From the NCBI RefSeq assembly GCF_965638725.1, contig NC_134954.1, positions 5,451,001-5,515,000 on the forward strand: a DNA stretch of 64,000 nt, given 5' to 3'. Source of the DNA: Aptenodytes patagonicus (Eukaryota > Chordata > Aves > Sphenisciformes > Spheniscidae). The position numbers and the translations under genes are program-made. Positions 24,715 to 36,600 of this stretch are shown here, in pieces. The notes beneath the pieces are model-generated. The model searched no databases. It saw nothing but the letters and a program-made list of their open reading frames with translations, and was not told where the DNA came from. Each line of letters begins with the position of its first letter. Within the stretch, counting starts at the first letter, position 1.

Positions 24715-26101
24715 TCCTCCTATATCTTCTGGATGATAAAATTCAATCAAAACATCGATTGTTCTTGAAGGAACATGGCTTGCAAGGGCATAAACTCTGT
24801 ACCAAGAATTCATACAACAAATATTGAGGTGACAGTAGACAGCATCATTAGATACCAAGGGCAGAGAAACATTACAAAGCTGTAAGAAGCTACAGATTCA
24901 TACCTGGGGGGGGAGCGGATAGCAAGGCGCTTTGCACCGAGCGGTCAAGCCATCTAATGAGAGTTGTGTCGGAGGAGATGGGTTCAAGTAAGTGGTCAAA
25001 TTTGCAGTGAAATTGTCAATTACAGTGTCAGGATTGAACTAGTAGTTTAATATCCTTGCAGCATCATTGGTCAGGCACAAAGCTAGCGAGAACACTATAA
25101 ACTTACAAAGCAGGCAAATGGGAATCTGAGGATGACAGATTTAATGTGGCAGATACATCAGCGCTGTAGAGTGAGTGGTCAGTTTGGTGACGTCAACTGT
25201 TCACTCAAAGGTGGCAGTATCTCACGTATGAATAAGCTTTGTTATATAGCTGTACTTACGGAATACAAATCAAAACGTTCACGCAGAAGTTTGTCACGCA
25301 TAACTGAAAAATAATAATATTTTAGCTATATGCCTTACTACAGTGATTTCTTTTTTCAAATGTACATTTACTAGAGCTGGTTGAAAAATATGATTATGTG
25401 TTCCAGTGGGCATCGGAATGTTTCATATTGTTATGACTAGGAATAAATGGTCAAAATGTCTTTCAGAGACAATGCAAACCTCAAAGATATCTGAAATACT
25501 GCAAATCTCAAAGAGCTGCTCACTCTACAGCATCCTCCAAATCGGTATGAGAGTAGGCAAAAATGTTTTATGACTTTGAAAGTGGGTAGTGCTGTATTAA
25601 TGCTAATTACAATGAATGGATGATACACATATATCTTGTTTTGCACATCCATATGAAGTACACAAAATGATGGTAAAGAAACTTAGAAAACAAGAAACAC
25701 GGAGACAATGCAATAGGACTACCACGCTTAGTGAAGGAACATTGTAGATATGTAGAAAACGCGGTGGTTTATGTGAAATGCTTAATGAATTTTGGCATTA
25801 TAAAAATGAAATATAAAAGCCCGAATGAGTTATTTTGACTTTTTTATTGAAAACAATGGTGAGACGAACACACTTTCACTTTAATGAACCTGTGTGTTCT
25901 AAAACAAAGGGGCGTTCACTACTTATCTTTTTCAGTTCTATTGTAGACTTACTAGAAATCCTGTTATTCATCAGGAGCTTTTTGCTTCCTCCTGACTCAA
26001 AGCGGTTTGACTCAACTGTGTGTTAGGTATATGTAGGAGAAGCGCGCCTCTATTTTCCTCACTCGGTGCATCCGGATAGCTCACTGGCTTTCATCTTGCA
26101 G

Positions 26102-26194
26102 CTCAGACCATCTGACCGCAGAATACTTGCGTAATTACCTGATACCGTCAGCTTTGCCGTCTCGACTGGATGATACAGATACCTTAACCAAAAG
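26102..26194 (+). other. Candidate exon, unknown gene
   Basis: After ttcatcttgcag a single open frame reads SDHLTAEYLRNYLIPSALPS and on through RLDDTDTLTK, with a possible gtcttc donor after 26194. If unspliced the frame runs to a TAA at 26235-26237. Its composition looks protein-like, but I recognise no family. A chance frame in non-coding DNA cannot be excluded. Confidence 0.2.
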
Positions 26195-28416
26195 GTCTTC
26201 AGCCCCCTACAGTCTGGACCGCGGAAAGAAAGATTAAAGGCATTTCTGAGTTCTTCTCAGAGAGGGTAAGATAAATATATTTTATTGGTTTTTTTTTTGC
26301 ATCGAGGTTTTTTTGTTGTCAGGTCTACCCATCAGCTTGGCAAGGTTAAGAGCAAAGGCTCTCCCTTAAAAAGTGGGCAGCAAGGAAAAACTTTTTTTCA
26401 GCTAAGTGAAAATTTGACTGAAACAAGTAAGAATGTATGGAATTTGCCTGACTGCATGGGATATGTAAGCAGTTTGTCAGAAATGGAAGAAAAGAGCAAA
26501 GAAGGGAACTACTGTTCCTTTCTGGTACTTGTTATTATGTCACTAGGTTAACAACACGTGCATCTGGTCGTGTCAACAGAAACTTGTAGGTGAGACACTT
26601 TCTAGGCAAATAGCAACTAGTAATTTTTTATTTTTATTTTTTTCATTCGAGATGAGATAACTTTAAATTGATGAAAACAGCCATGCAAAGATGAAAAACA
26701 ATCTTTGGGAAAGAGAGCACTTTGCCTGTTCTATAACACACTGTCAGCTCTTTCTCCCAGAACAGCTCTTACCTAGCGAACAGCAGCCTCCCAGAAGATC
26801 ATGTTCCTTATACAAGTAATAGAGTTTTAACATTTTTCATGGCTGTGGTGTCATGATTAGCATTGGAAATAACAGAGCAGAAGTGAGAAGGAGCTCTAAC
26901 AACGCACAGAGAAGTGTATGTGTGCAGCGGTGTCTGTTTGGGCAAGAGGAAGCAGGTTATCTAGGCCAGAATAAAACAACCTCGAAAAAAATTACCTAAA
27001 CCCATTTAATTCACCAAGCAGAAACAAGGAAATATCAGAACACAGTCCTTCTGCATCTAACAGACCTGACAATTATGAGAAAGGACAGCATGCAAAAACT
27101 CCCCTTAGTAAAAATTCACTGCACCCATTACTAGCATAACAGAAATAGGAAGTGGCTTTCTGCATCTTTCCCTTAACTCATACTACTCTTGGGCTGGCCT
27201 TTCTGATTTGGTTCAGCATACCACAGACTGACCTACTTCAGAACAAGTGGGTCATGATACAACTTTAAATCAGGAAGCCTAAAACCCACTCTTCTCTGCA
27301 AGCGAGAGTGTGTTTGAGTCAGAAACACTTTCTTCTTGTCATCCTTCTTAGGATGGCACTTTGGCTCAAGAAAAGAGAGATTTTCAGAACCTGTGTTGGC
27401 AGGAAGAACCCAGGGTTCTCAAAAGGAAGCTCTTCATTGTAACGGTATTCATTTTGCTTCATACTGTCCAACACAGTTGTCTCCAGCACTCTAGAGAAGT
27501 GTACATCGCAGCCTTTCAAAGGCTTTTGAATATTGACTGGTAGTGAGGCTTAGAGTAGCTTAACTTTCTGCCACTCCTGCAAACCGCTGACATAAGCGAA
27601 AATGCACAGGGAGCAACTGATGTACCAGTTATCTTTCCAGGCTGATAACACCAATACTTTTGATCTCTGTACGTAAAAGCTGATTATCTCATCCAGAGAT
27701 AAAAATTGCTGCAGATCCTGGATGAACGCCTCACATTTAATTTTTCTTCCCAGTGTAGATATTTTTGAACTCTCTGTGGTGCGTATGCAGATTCTTTGAA
27801 GTTGGCCTTTCATGGCTTAGAGGCTGTGTGCACTCTTTGGATGCTAAAAAATATCAGGGCAAGAATTTTGCCCCAGCAGTCTAAAAATTTTCCTTCTAAA
27901 AGTATACACAAGTTGCCCATTTCCCTCAACTTGAAAATGAGTTGCATTTCTGCTTAACCGTCAAGATTTAGTGGCATGGACTTCAGCTCAGTCTGCTGTA
28001 TCATCAGAGTCCCTGCTTGTCTAGTCCTCAAGTAATCATCTGTGTTTAAGTCCCTCCCTTCGCTCCCTCGCTACAGTTTTTACCTTCGCTGCCTAAAGTC
28101 TCCTTAGGTAATCCTACCTGTGCTACGACTCTGGTTCTGTTTTGTCAGAAAGACATACCGTTAGTTACTATATATTTATTTTGCAAACAGGCCTGCCCTG
28201 GGCGGCACGCTGGGAAAAAACTTCATCTCAGCATAGTGTTAGCTCTTTGTCCCCTGCTCAGGTGGTCAGCAAATTTTTCTAGTTACTATATAGGAACAGA
28301 GCAAACAAGGCCATTATGCCAGTGCCGCGTTGGGACAGTCTGGGTAGCAGGCACAGAGAGCTAAGAGGGATTGACTTCTGTCGTGACTCCACTGCTCCTG
28401 AATCTTCTGCTTACAG

Positions 28417-28494
28417 AAGCAAGGAAAGGAAGCGAGAGCTGAGGCCTGATTTGACTTATCGTCTTTCAGTGCCATTATTGCCTCTTAATACCAG
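28417..28494 (+). other. Candidate exon, unknown gene
   Basis: A good acceptor (cttctgcttacag) and donor (ccag|gtgatg) bound 78 nt with one open frame, SKERKRELRPDLTYRLSVPL onwards, phase 2 at both ends. The candidate exon at 26102-26194 has the same phases. No homologue recognised. Confidence 0.22.
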
Positions 28495-28628
28495 GTGATG
28501 ACAAGCTGTGAGGTGTGCATGTTCAGATGGAGATTTACAGCAAGAAAGCGAGGAGGGAACATGCTGAACCGCCGGGTACTGACATCATGGAGCTCCGCAG
28601 CCTTTCTACTTCCCTCTCCCCTGTTTAG

Positions 28629-28802
28629 ACTGGGGCTGCATTTTCCCTTTCCGTGCCTCATGAAAAGCGAACAAGAAAAAGCTTGTTGGCATATGATATG
28701 CAGAACCTTGAAAAAAAGATTGCTCAGGAGTATCGCAATAATCGATTCAATGATGCAAAAATAACCCTGAAGTACAGAATTGAAGAGATGCTTACTACGT
28801 AA
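28629..28802 (+). other. Candidate terminal exon, unknown gene
   Basis: A pyrimidine-rich acceptor (cttccctctcccctgtttag) precedes 57 open codons beginning TGAAFSLSVPHEKRTRKSLL. An amphipathic, Lys/Glu-rich segment (NLEKKIAQEYRNNRF) follows, and the frame ends MLTT and TAA. The stop overlaps a donor-like ac|gtaagt. An AATAAA at 29205 would suit a 3' UTR of about 400 nt. A second frame is open as far as 28764, which lowers confidence, and the preferred frame needs phase 0 whereas the candidate exon before it ends in phase 2. Confidence 0.25.
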
Positions 28803-29204
28803 GTTATAGCTGAACTGCAGATACTCCTCACTGGTGCTGTAGAGAAGTATCAAGCCTTTAAATCTGACCAAAAAAATTAAATGTAGCACTTCTATTTGGT
28901 GTTAAGTAATACTGAAGGCACCAGAAAGGCTGCATGAATGTGTGTTTACGAAGAACAAAGAAGGTGTTAACGTAGAAAGCAGTGTCTACGCCATGTTTGT
29001 TGTTCACTTAAGTTAAAAGAACAGAAAAATATTTATATTCTGAAATTATAATCTGGGTGGATACATATTATGCTAAACAAATACAAAAAGCTGTTAAGAA
29101 ACTGGAGGCCACCAAGACTAGCGGTTGTTCAAAAAGTTGTTTTTGAATAGGACCAGTCCAAGTAAGTCAATTCAGTTGAAAAGCTGTTCGGATTATTTGT
29201 TTTC

Positions 29205-29210
29205 AATAAA
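29205..29210 (+). terminator. AATAAA polyadenylation hexamer, candidate
   Basis: Canonical hexamer downstream of the candidate terminal exon at 28629-28802. In AT-rich DNA it may be fortuitous. Confidence 0.2.
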
Positions 29211-30553
29211 AATATTTCTTATCTGCCTCAGGACTTTCCACATACAAATAAGACAAAAAATTTAAACAAACAAATGGGAATGAAAAACCCAGAGACCAGT
29301 TTGTCTCCCAGTCATGTCCCAAAGTAAATCTGGAATTGGCCATTGTATTTTACTTCCTGGCTTTCAAAAACCAAAGCACTGTCTTCAAAGTGAAGCCGTA
29401 GGGAGCCATATGGGTGGTTTTGGAGAAGTCACGTATTGTTAAACACTGAGCGGGACTGTCTTCTCTTCACCCGTTGTCAACAACGTGGGCTGAGGAGATT
29501 TGCTAAATGAAAATGGGCTCACTGCTTCCCCCTATTGATGCTCTACATTTCTGCATACAGCTTGACTCAGATTTTTAGTTCTGTTAATACATTATCTTTT
29601 AACGATTCCATGTCGGTTATCTCTTTTCAAATACATTTTTTTCTTCTGTCTTTGATGAAACAGTATTTTCATACTCATGTATCTGTCCTGAGTTTCTCTT
29701 TAAAAAAGTTAAGCTGATTAGGTTTTTTCATTTTTCGGTTAATCTTTGCCTGCTTTCCCTAATAATTGACTATCTGCTTTCCAAATAGCTTTCATATATT
29801 TGTTATGCCGTTACTTGTGGCTCTTTAGCACTCGGAATTTTATCATTTTTTAGTGCACTCTAGCCTTTGAAGATCTGATACTTTCCTTTCTATGGCATAA
29901 ATTAGAAGCCCTTGCAGCTCTGTATGAATTATATAGTGCGAGCAGTTCTAGCAGATGGCATTCGGGGTAGTCAAGATGAGCTGACTGTGGAAACTGCAGA
30001 AAAGCCTTGCACTACTAAGTGAAAGGACAATAAAAGGTAGACAAAATTCAGCAGGGATAATTATAAACCTATGCATCCAGGAGAAAGCAAACCTAAGTTT
30101 GTATAAATAGTGATGGGCTTCTAGCTGGCTACTACTACTCTGGTAACACCTTGCAGTTATAATGGATGATTCTGCTGAAATAAAATAACAGCAAAAAGCC
30201 CTGAACACTGTGAATTCATAGGAAAGAATTGAGAAAAGGAAATAAAATAGTGCCATGATGCCATCTAAGCTCACGGCGACCTGCTCCCTCAAGGGAGGCC
30301 TCGGTTGCACCGCCGGGGCCTCGTCCTGCCCCGGCTGCGCAGCCACCTGGTCCGGCAATCAGCTCCCCACGCCGGGCCTCCCTGCCGCTCCAGCTGCCTG
30401 GATGACAAAAGCCGAGCCGAGGGGCTTGAAGAGGCACCGCCACGTCTGACACAGCCGCCGCGGCCTGAGGGCGCGCCAGCCCTTTAGCCGTGACGGGAGG
30501 CCGCCGCGCCGCCGGCCCGCAGCGCCTAAGCCGCCCTTCCCGCCCGAGGAGGG

Positions 30554-30563
30554 GCGCATGCGC
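30554..30563. promoter_or_regulatory. NRF1 palindrome in DAW1 promoter
   Basis: GCGCATGCGC is the perfect NRF1 core palindrome. It lies 76 bp upstream of the ATG and is common in CpG-island promoters. Confidence 0.65.
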
Positions 30564-30580
30564 TCGGGCGCTGTTTGGGG

Positions 30581-30594
30581 GTTGCTATGGTAGC
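30581..30594 (+). promoter_or_regulatory. X-box-like (RFX) element of DAW1
   Basis: GTTGCTATGGTAGC resembles the X-box palindrome GTTGCCATGGCAAC, with a good left half site and a weaker right half. It sits 36 bp before the ATG. RFX factors drive ciliary genes through X-boxes near the start (established). Function here is inference. Confidence 0.5.
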
Positions 30595-30629
30595 GGGCCG
30601 AAGCCCGGGGCCGGCGGCGGAGGAGGAGG

Positions 30630-30669
30630 ATGAGGCTGAGGCGGCTGCTGCTGCGCTACTACCCGCCGG
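30630..30669 (+). CDS. DAW1: DAW1 exon 1
   Basis: Encodes [13 protein letters not shown] and the first base of Gly14; donor g|gtgcga (phase 1). The Leu-rich, YYPPG start is conserved in the human protein. Confidence 0.93.
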
Positions 30670-33600
30670 GTGCGAAGCGGAGCGGGGAAGCCGGGCCGGT
30701 TCCCTGCCCTGTCAGGGGGCTGTGCCGGCACGGCGGGGCTGGGGCCGCGCGCGGGGACCGCCGCTGGGCGTGTGGCGGGCGCCTCCGTGAGGGAGGCGCG
30801 GGGTGTGTGTGTGTGTGGGGGGGTGTCCTGTAATGGAGGTCTTCCTCACCTCCGTCATGGGCCAGGGCAGGAGTAAGCGGGTGGATCGCGCACCTGCCGC
30901 TGGGTTGACTTCACGTGCGGGTATTTTGGCACTGCGGTTGCTTGAGAGACTTCCAGCTGGAAGCAGCTCATCGCCGATGGGAGCTGTAATTAATGACTTA
31001 CCATTGTGAAATCAAGGCGGTCTCATTTGCATCGCAGTAAGGAGTTTAAAAAGTCAAAAGTGGCAGTAGTCGGCACCAAAAAGCATATATGTGTTATCAA
31101 AAGGCCTGTTCAGTAATAAGTTGCCAGATTGCTTATTTTTCCTTCCTTTGTTTTGTGACTTTTCTGAGCAGAACCATGTTTTGAAAGGCTATTTCTGCTA
31201 AGCGGTCTTCATCATTTATTATGAACTCAGTCAGGAGACTTAATGAATTTTCACAAGTGAAACAGGATGGAGATGGCCAGGATGGCCAGATCTCAGGAAG
31301 TGAGATCTTTCTTTCAAATTAAATATTTTTCTTACAGACTTGGTAAAATGCAAAATGACATAAAAATTCATCTAAATTATCCTTTCCCACAGAAAACCAA
31401 GGAGCAGCAGAACTCTTTAACAACTGTTTCAAAACAGGAAGCAATGTGGTTAAACATTTTAATACTTCAGCTCAGTAGAAGGCGCAGAGGTGCCAGAGCA
31501 TACCTAGAAATGGAAAGTGTGTTATGATTTTCTATACGTTACTGCACACAGCCTTTGCAAACACCGAAATAAATATAACAGGTTTTGTAAAACATGTTTT
31601 CCAGGCTTCTTGGAACACCAAACTACAGCAAGTATCTTCAGGACAGCTTCTTTGAAAATAGAGCGGATGAAATAATGCAAAAAGTTGTCGGGGGAAAAAA
31701 AGCTTGTTCATTTCCAGAATAGAAAATGGCTCATAAATAATAATGTTTAATATCTTTTATCATATAAACACATCAGAGTTGTTCATCACACCATTAACTC
31801 TCAGCAAGAACAGCCAACCTCCTTCTAGTTTCAAGAACTGGAAGTAGGTCTGCTGAAGTCAGTGGAGCAATAAAAGTGGAAGCATTGCAGTCTACAGTGT
31901 GTGTTATAAAATCCCTGACATCTAATTAAGACCTTTTTATCACTTTTTTTTTAAAGGAATTATTCTGGAATATGTACAAGGTGGTGAGCCAAAGACCAGA
32001 TCTATAGATCTACTTAATCTTAGACCTGAGTAAGTATGATATTATTTCAGATAACAGCACTCTGCTGTTTTATAGCATGGTCGGATACAACTCTGTTTGA
32101 TTGTTTTAAACATAATTGAGGTCAGCTATGTCTTTGTTCACTAAAACACACACAGAAAAGAAAATGACGCAGTCAAATCATTATCCTACTATTTTAAACA
32201 GAGAATCTTGCATTCCAGCTGATTATTACCATCATGTTTTTCTGTTCAGAGGTGAAGCCTCTTTTTGCTTATAGAGTTATGATTATCAAGATGCCTGTAC
32301 AAAGCCAGCAGAAATATACAGTGCTTAACGTTGTAATGAATGACAGCTAGTTCTTAGGTCCTGTAATAGTATTTCTGGTCTTCAGAACATTTTCAAAAAG
32401 TGGGTCTAAGTCAGCCCCCAGTTACACTGGTTTAAATGACCTCTGTTGAAATCACTGAAAATAACAACTAGACATCAGTTCAGATCTCTCCTGTTAATTA
32501 ATTAATCCTCATAACAACCATAGGTAAGATGGTGTAAGACAGACAAGTAAGTGATTCCCTCCCATATGTTTGCGTGGAGAAACTAAGTATCTGCTTCTGT
32601 TGCAAGTAATGGAAGTTTTCCGGTTTCTTCTGTTGCAAACCTAATTGTACTTGGGTCCTTTGAAAGAACAAGTAAGAGTGTGTAATCTGATTTTCCAGTC
32701 TCCTACAGATGATGAAAGCAATTGCAGGAGCTTGATATATCTAAAAATCAGGGATTGGCCAAACTGAAGAATAAAAAATACAATGTATTTCAAACTCTAG
32801 TTTAGATTTATGTTTGATAGGATATATTTAGGTAAGATAGAAAGCAGAGGTCACTTCATGTGGAAGCAAGTGAGACTTGCTATGTGGAGGACAATCCTCA
32901 ATCACATCTGGCTTTGGTTTTCAGACAGTTGGAAGACACCAGTCTGAAACTCTCTTATGTCTTCCTTGTGAAGAATAGGACAAATGTGTTGTAATGAGAA
33001 TGTTGACTTGACAAGTTACTATGCTGAATTAGCTTTAATACTGCTACATGTAGTTTATACACCAGTGCTTGACAGGTTATTTGACTAGCTATTTTGTGCA
33101 TTCAGTGACAGAATATAATGGTATGTCACAGAATCAGAGACTCATCTAGGTTGGAAGGGACATCTTGAGACCATCTAAAGCAGGGTCAGCTAGAGCAGGT
33201 TGACCAGGACCATGTGTAGTTGGGTTCTGAGTATCTCCCAGATGGAGACTCCACAACCTCTCTGTGAAACCTATTTTGGTGTTTGACCACCCTCACAGCA
33301 AAAAAGTGTATTTTTGTGATCAGATTGAATTTACTTTGGTTTTGGTTTTTTTTTTTTTTCATTTGTAGACCTTGATGCTTGTCCTCTCAGTGGGCAGTAC
33401 TGAGAAAAGTCTGGCTCCCTCTACTTCATTTCCTCTCATCAGTTATTTGTACACATAAAAAATATGGAAGACTTCACGAATTTGCATGTCATATCTAGTG
33501 GATTTTTTCACAGAACTTTTTGGCTGGCATCAAACACCATGGAAAGATTATCAGGATTTATGGAGCTCTCAAAGTATTTCTTTGGCTTTCCTTCAGCTGA

Positions 33601-36600
33601 TGTCTTCCTTTAGACACACAAAAGAAAAAATTAAAAGAAAGCTGAGAGCCTTAATATGGTTTTGGTCATAGTAGTCAGCCTACATGCTCTACTCAGCCAG
33701 CTCTGGTAGGAAGAGCTACAGAAAGAGGAAAAAAATGCCATCATTAAATAAAGCTACCAAAATTCATGGAGTTTATTAGGCAGAAAGGCATGAAGTGGTA
33801 TGATTGTCTTAATATCGACATTGATATGGAAGAGCTCTTGCATGTGGGCCAAAGTTAGTATGTAAGCTGCATATGCAAGATGAAAAATCCAAATGTATAA
33901 ATTATTTATTTTTGTATACCTGGAAACATCCAGCTCAGTACTCTGGATAAAACCTAACGAGTCACTTTATGAAAGAAATATGTTGTCTGGTATTACTTAA
34001 CAGGCGTATAAACACTGAGAGGATGCTAAATTATGGGGTTGTTAGTGGCTCCCATTTAGAGGACTGTTACAGAAAATCCCCTTTAGACTGCAATAATTTA
34101 CATACTAACAGAAATGCTAGGTTTTCTTGCTAGAACCGGTTTTAGGTGTATGCTGGTGCTTTGACTACCGGGTATTGTCAACCCTCAGTTTCTCATGGAT
34201 GGCCAGTAATCAGACTGTGGACCGTGTTTTGGAAGTTATTATCATAACTGAGAGTTATAGGAACAGGCGTAGATTTGTGAAGCCACAGACAGAGATAATT
34301 TTAACACTTTCCATATATAATTTGTCTTGTTGCTACTTCATGGGCAATTCATTGGGAATTTATGAAATTCCACTTTAATTTAGATATTTATTCCAAACCT
34401 ATCAGTTTTGGATATACGTCTCATGTCTGACCCTCTGTGGAAACCCTTTGAAAAGGTAAAGTTCTTGCTAAGCTAAAATTTTTAAAAGTTATATTTTACT
34501 GAACAACTTTAGTAAGAGAGGAAAGGAAGTATAGAAACCAAGAAAGATTTATCCATATTTCTTTAAGCCGTTACAGAATGAGATAAGCGCATATCATTGA
34601 ATTGTTTACTTCAGTTTCTCTGCAAGCAAATAATATTCTTGCTTTTATAATCATAATTATTGCCAGAGGATGAAATATGGTGGGTTTGGGTTTTGGGTTT
34701 TTTTTGTTGTTTTTTTTTCTCACAATTAGCACAGATGCCGTAGCCTTAGTAGAAGAAATTCAAAAAGGAGAACCTCTCATCACAGCTTCGTGCAAGGAAC
34801 ATGTCATACATTTAGTACGAAGATTGCAAGAGAAGCTAGGGGGAAAAGAGGATCACAAGTTCTATCTTTTTAAGGTCAGAGGCATCTTTAAAATAATTTG
34901 GGGGATTTTGGGGGGTTTCAGTTGTGATGCTGTGAGTATGTTTCTACTGCTGCATATTGTGCCTGAGAGCAAAATTTGGATTTTATGACCAATTTCTTGG
35001 CTCCTTTCAATCACCTCTGCACTGTTTAGAGCGAGTGAGTCTGGCCTGGTTATGTCTGCCAGGAATTCCCCCAAATGGCTGGAAGGTATAACCGTTCCTA
35101 GACACTGTTTACACAGACTTATATACAAGGGTGTGTTTTGGATGGAGAGAAATAATTCTCTTATTTGTCAGATAAGACTCTGTGGAACAGCAACACCCAT
35201 AGTTATGTTTAAACAAAACCTGTAAATAGACCCCAAGTAAATTAGCTGCTGGGAAAGGCCCAAAATGTTTTCATACCCTTGTCTACTTGTTCTTCATTTT
35301 GTGAAAATTGTGTTTATTTTAGGTATTCTGCTACATACAGTAATATTGGTTGTCATTACTTTCTGCCATTATTATGTTTGAAAATTGATAGTTTGATCTT
35401 CAGCTTACAGACAGCACCGTCTAAATTTATTTTAAATGAGTAAGATTTTTAAGAACAATTATTCGAGAGACCTTTCAGGACTACAAATCCAGGATTCAGT
35501 CTATCAGAAGAGAATAGGTTTAATTGTGTTTAATTGTGGAAATAAAAATAAAATTGCTTCCAGAAATTGCATGTTGCAATCTGAAATAATTAAGTGATGT
35601 ATCTTTATTGTGTCAGCAGATGGCAATGTGTAGCTGTTAAAAATTGCTGGTCAGTGCTATGTTATTGATTGTTGCCTTAAATTTAGGGAGAAAATGGAGA
35701 AGTTTTGTGGTGGTTGGTTTGGCTAAAAAAAACCCTTACATGTTGCTAGATGTAACTTGGGTTCTTTCAACCAACAGTACACATCTGGGTGGATTTTGCA
35801 AAGATCTGTGTATTTAACCTTGAAAACAGAGCTATGTAATAAGGCATCTTAAATTTAAAAAGTTTCTGTTCTGTTTTAAGGTATGCTCTCAACTGAGATA
35901 ATGCCTTGCTTATCACGAGCTTTTAAAATTGTTTGTTCATCACAGAGACTGACAAATCATCAAATGCTTGTCCAAATTTCAGTGTAAATAACGTATTTGT
36001 TCTTTGTTGGGTATAGTGCCATGTTTGAGCTTCCGTGTTTGGAAACACTAGAAGCAGGCAAATCCAATCAGTGCCAGCTTATTTCCTTCACTCAAGAGTA
36101 GTTAGAAGTGTGTGAAAAGAACTTGTTTTATAACATTTCAGTTCCATTTAATGCTTGTAAATGAAACATGAGTACCAGGTGCTTCTGAGATACTAACAAA
36201 ATAAAGGAGGTGGGTGGGAGTGAGAATTTTTTCTTCCAAACAATGTTCCATGTGTTTGCATTGTTTGGAAATGATTTTTTTTTTCCTGTTGCACTGGAGC
36301 ATAATCTTAAATGAGTGTATAAACTCATCTTTTTGTTATTTCCAGTAATTGTGGTGCTGATGTTGTGTTAGGCATCCTGCAGAGAAACAAGTTTTTGTAC
36401 CAATTTCTCAGGTTTTAAACTATTACATAGCAATGGTATGCTGTAGTGATTTGCAGATTTTTATCATAGGGACTGCTGTAGCAGATTTTGCAGAACTGAG
36501 GTACATTTTTTTAATGTTGCCTTAGGGTTTGATTATTGTATCATTTGCACAAGCAATTCTTGCTGGCTTAGTTCTGTGGATAAAGCAACTGCAGCACTGG

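Larger units (their letters stand above)
22189..28416. other. No recognised gene; weak exon-like segments
   Basis: AT-rich sequence between the chemokine relic and the DAW1 promoter region. A good donor (gat|gtaagt) at 23511 follows a GC-richer open segment, and further exon-like pieces are listed separately. The open frame at 23185-23442 has no recognisable domain. ATT-rich microsatellite sequence is at about 23050-23070. Confidence 0.4.
30270..30830. promoter_or_regulatory. CpG island promoter of DAW1
   Basis: A sharp switch from AT-rich DNA to GC-rich, CpG-dense sequence surrounds the DAW1 first exon, with no TATA box. It ends in a short (GT)n and G run at about 30804-30823 inside intron 1. 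This is the usual promoter type of broadly expressed and ciliary genes. Confidence 0.85.

Noticed and set aside
30575-30876. Overlapping + frames in the CpG island
   Set aside because: GC-rich DNA with few stops; only the frame starting at 30630 gives the conserved DAW1 N-terminus, and it is spliced after 13 codons.
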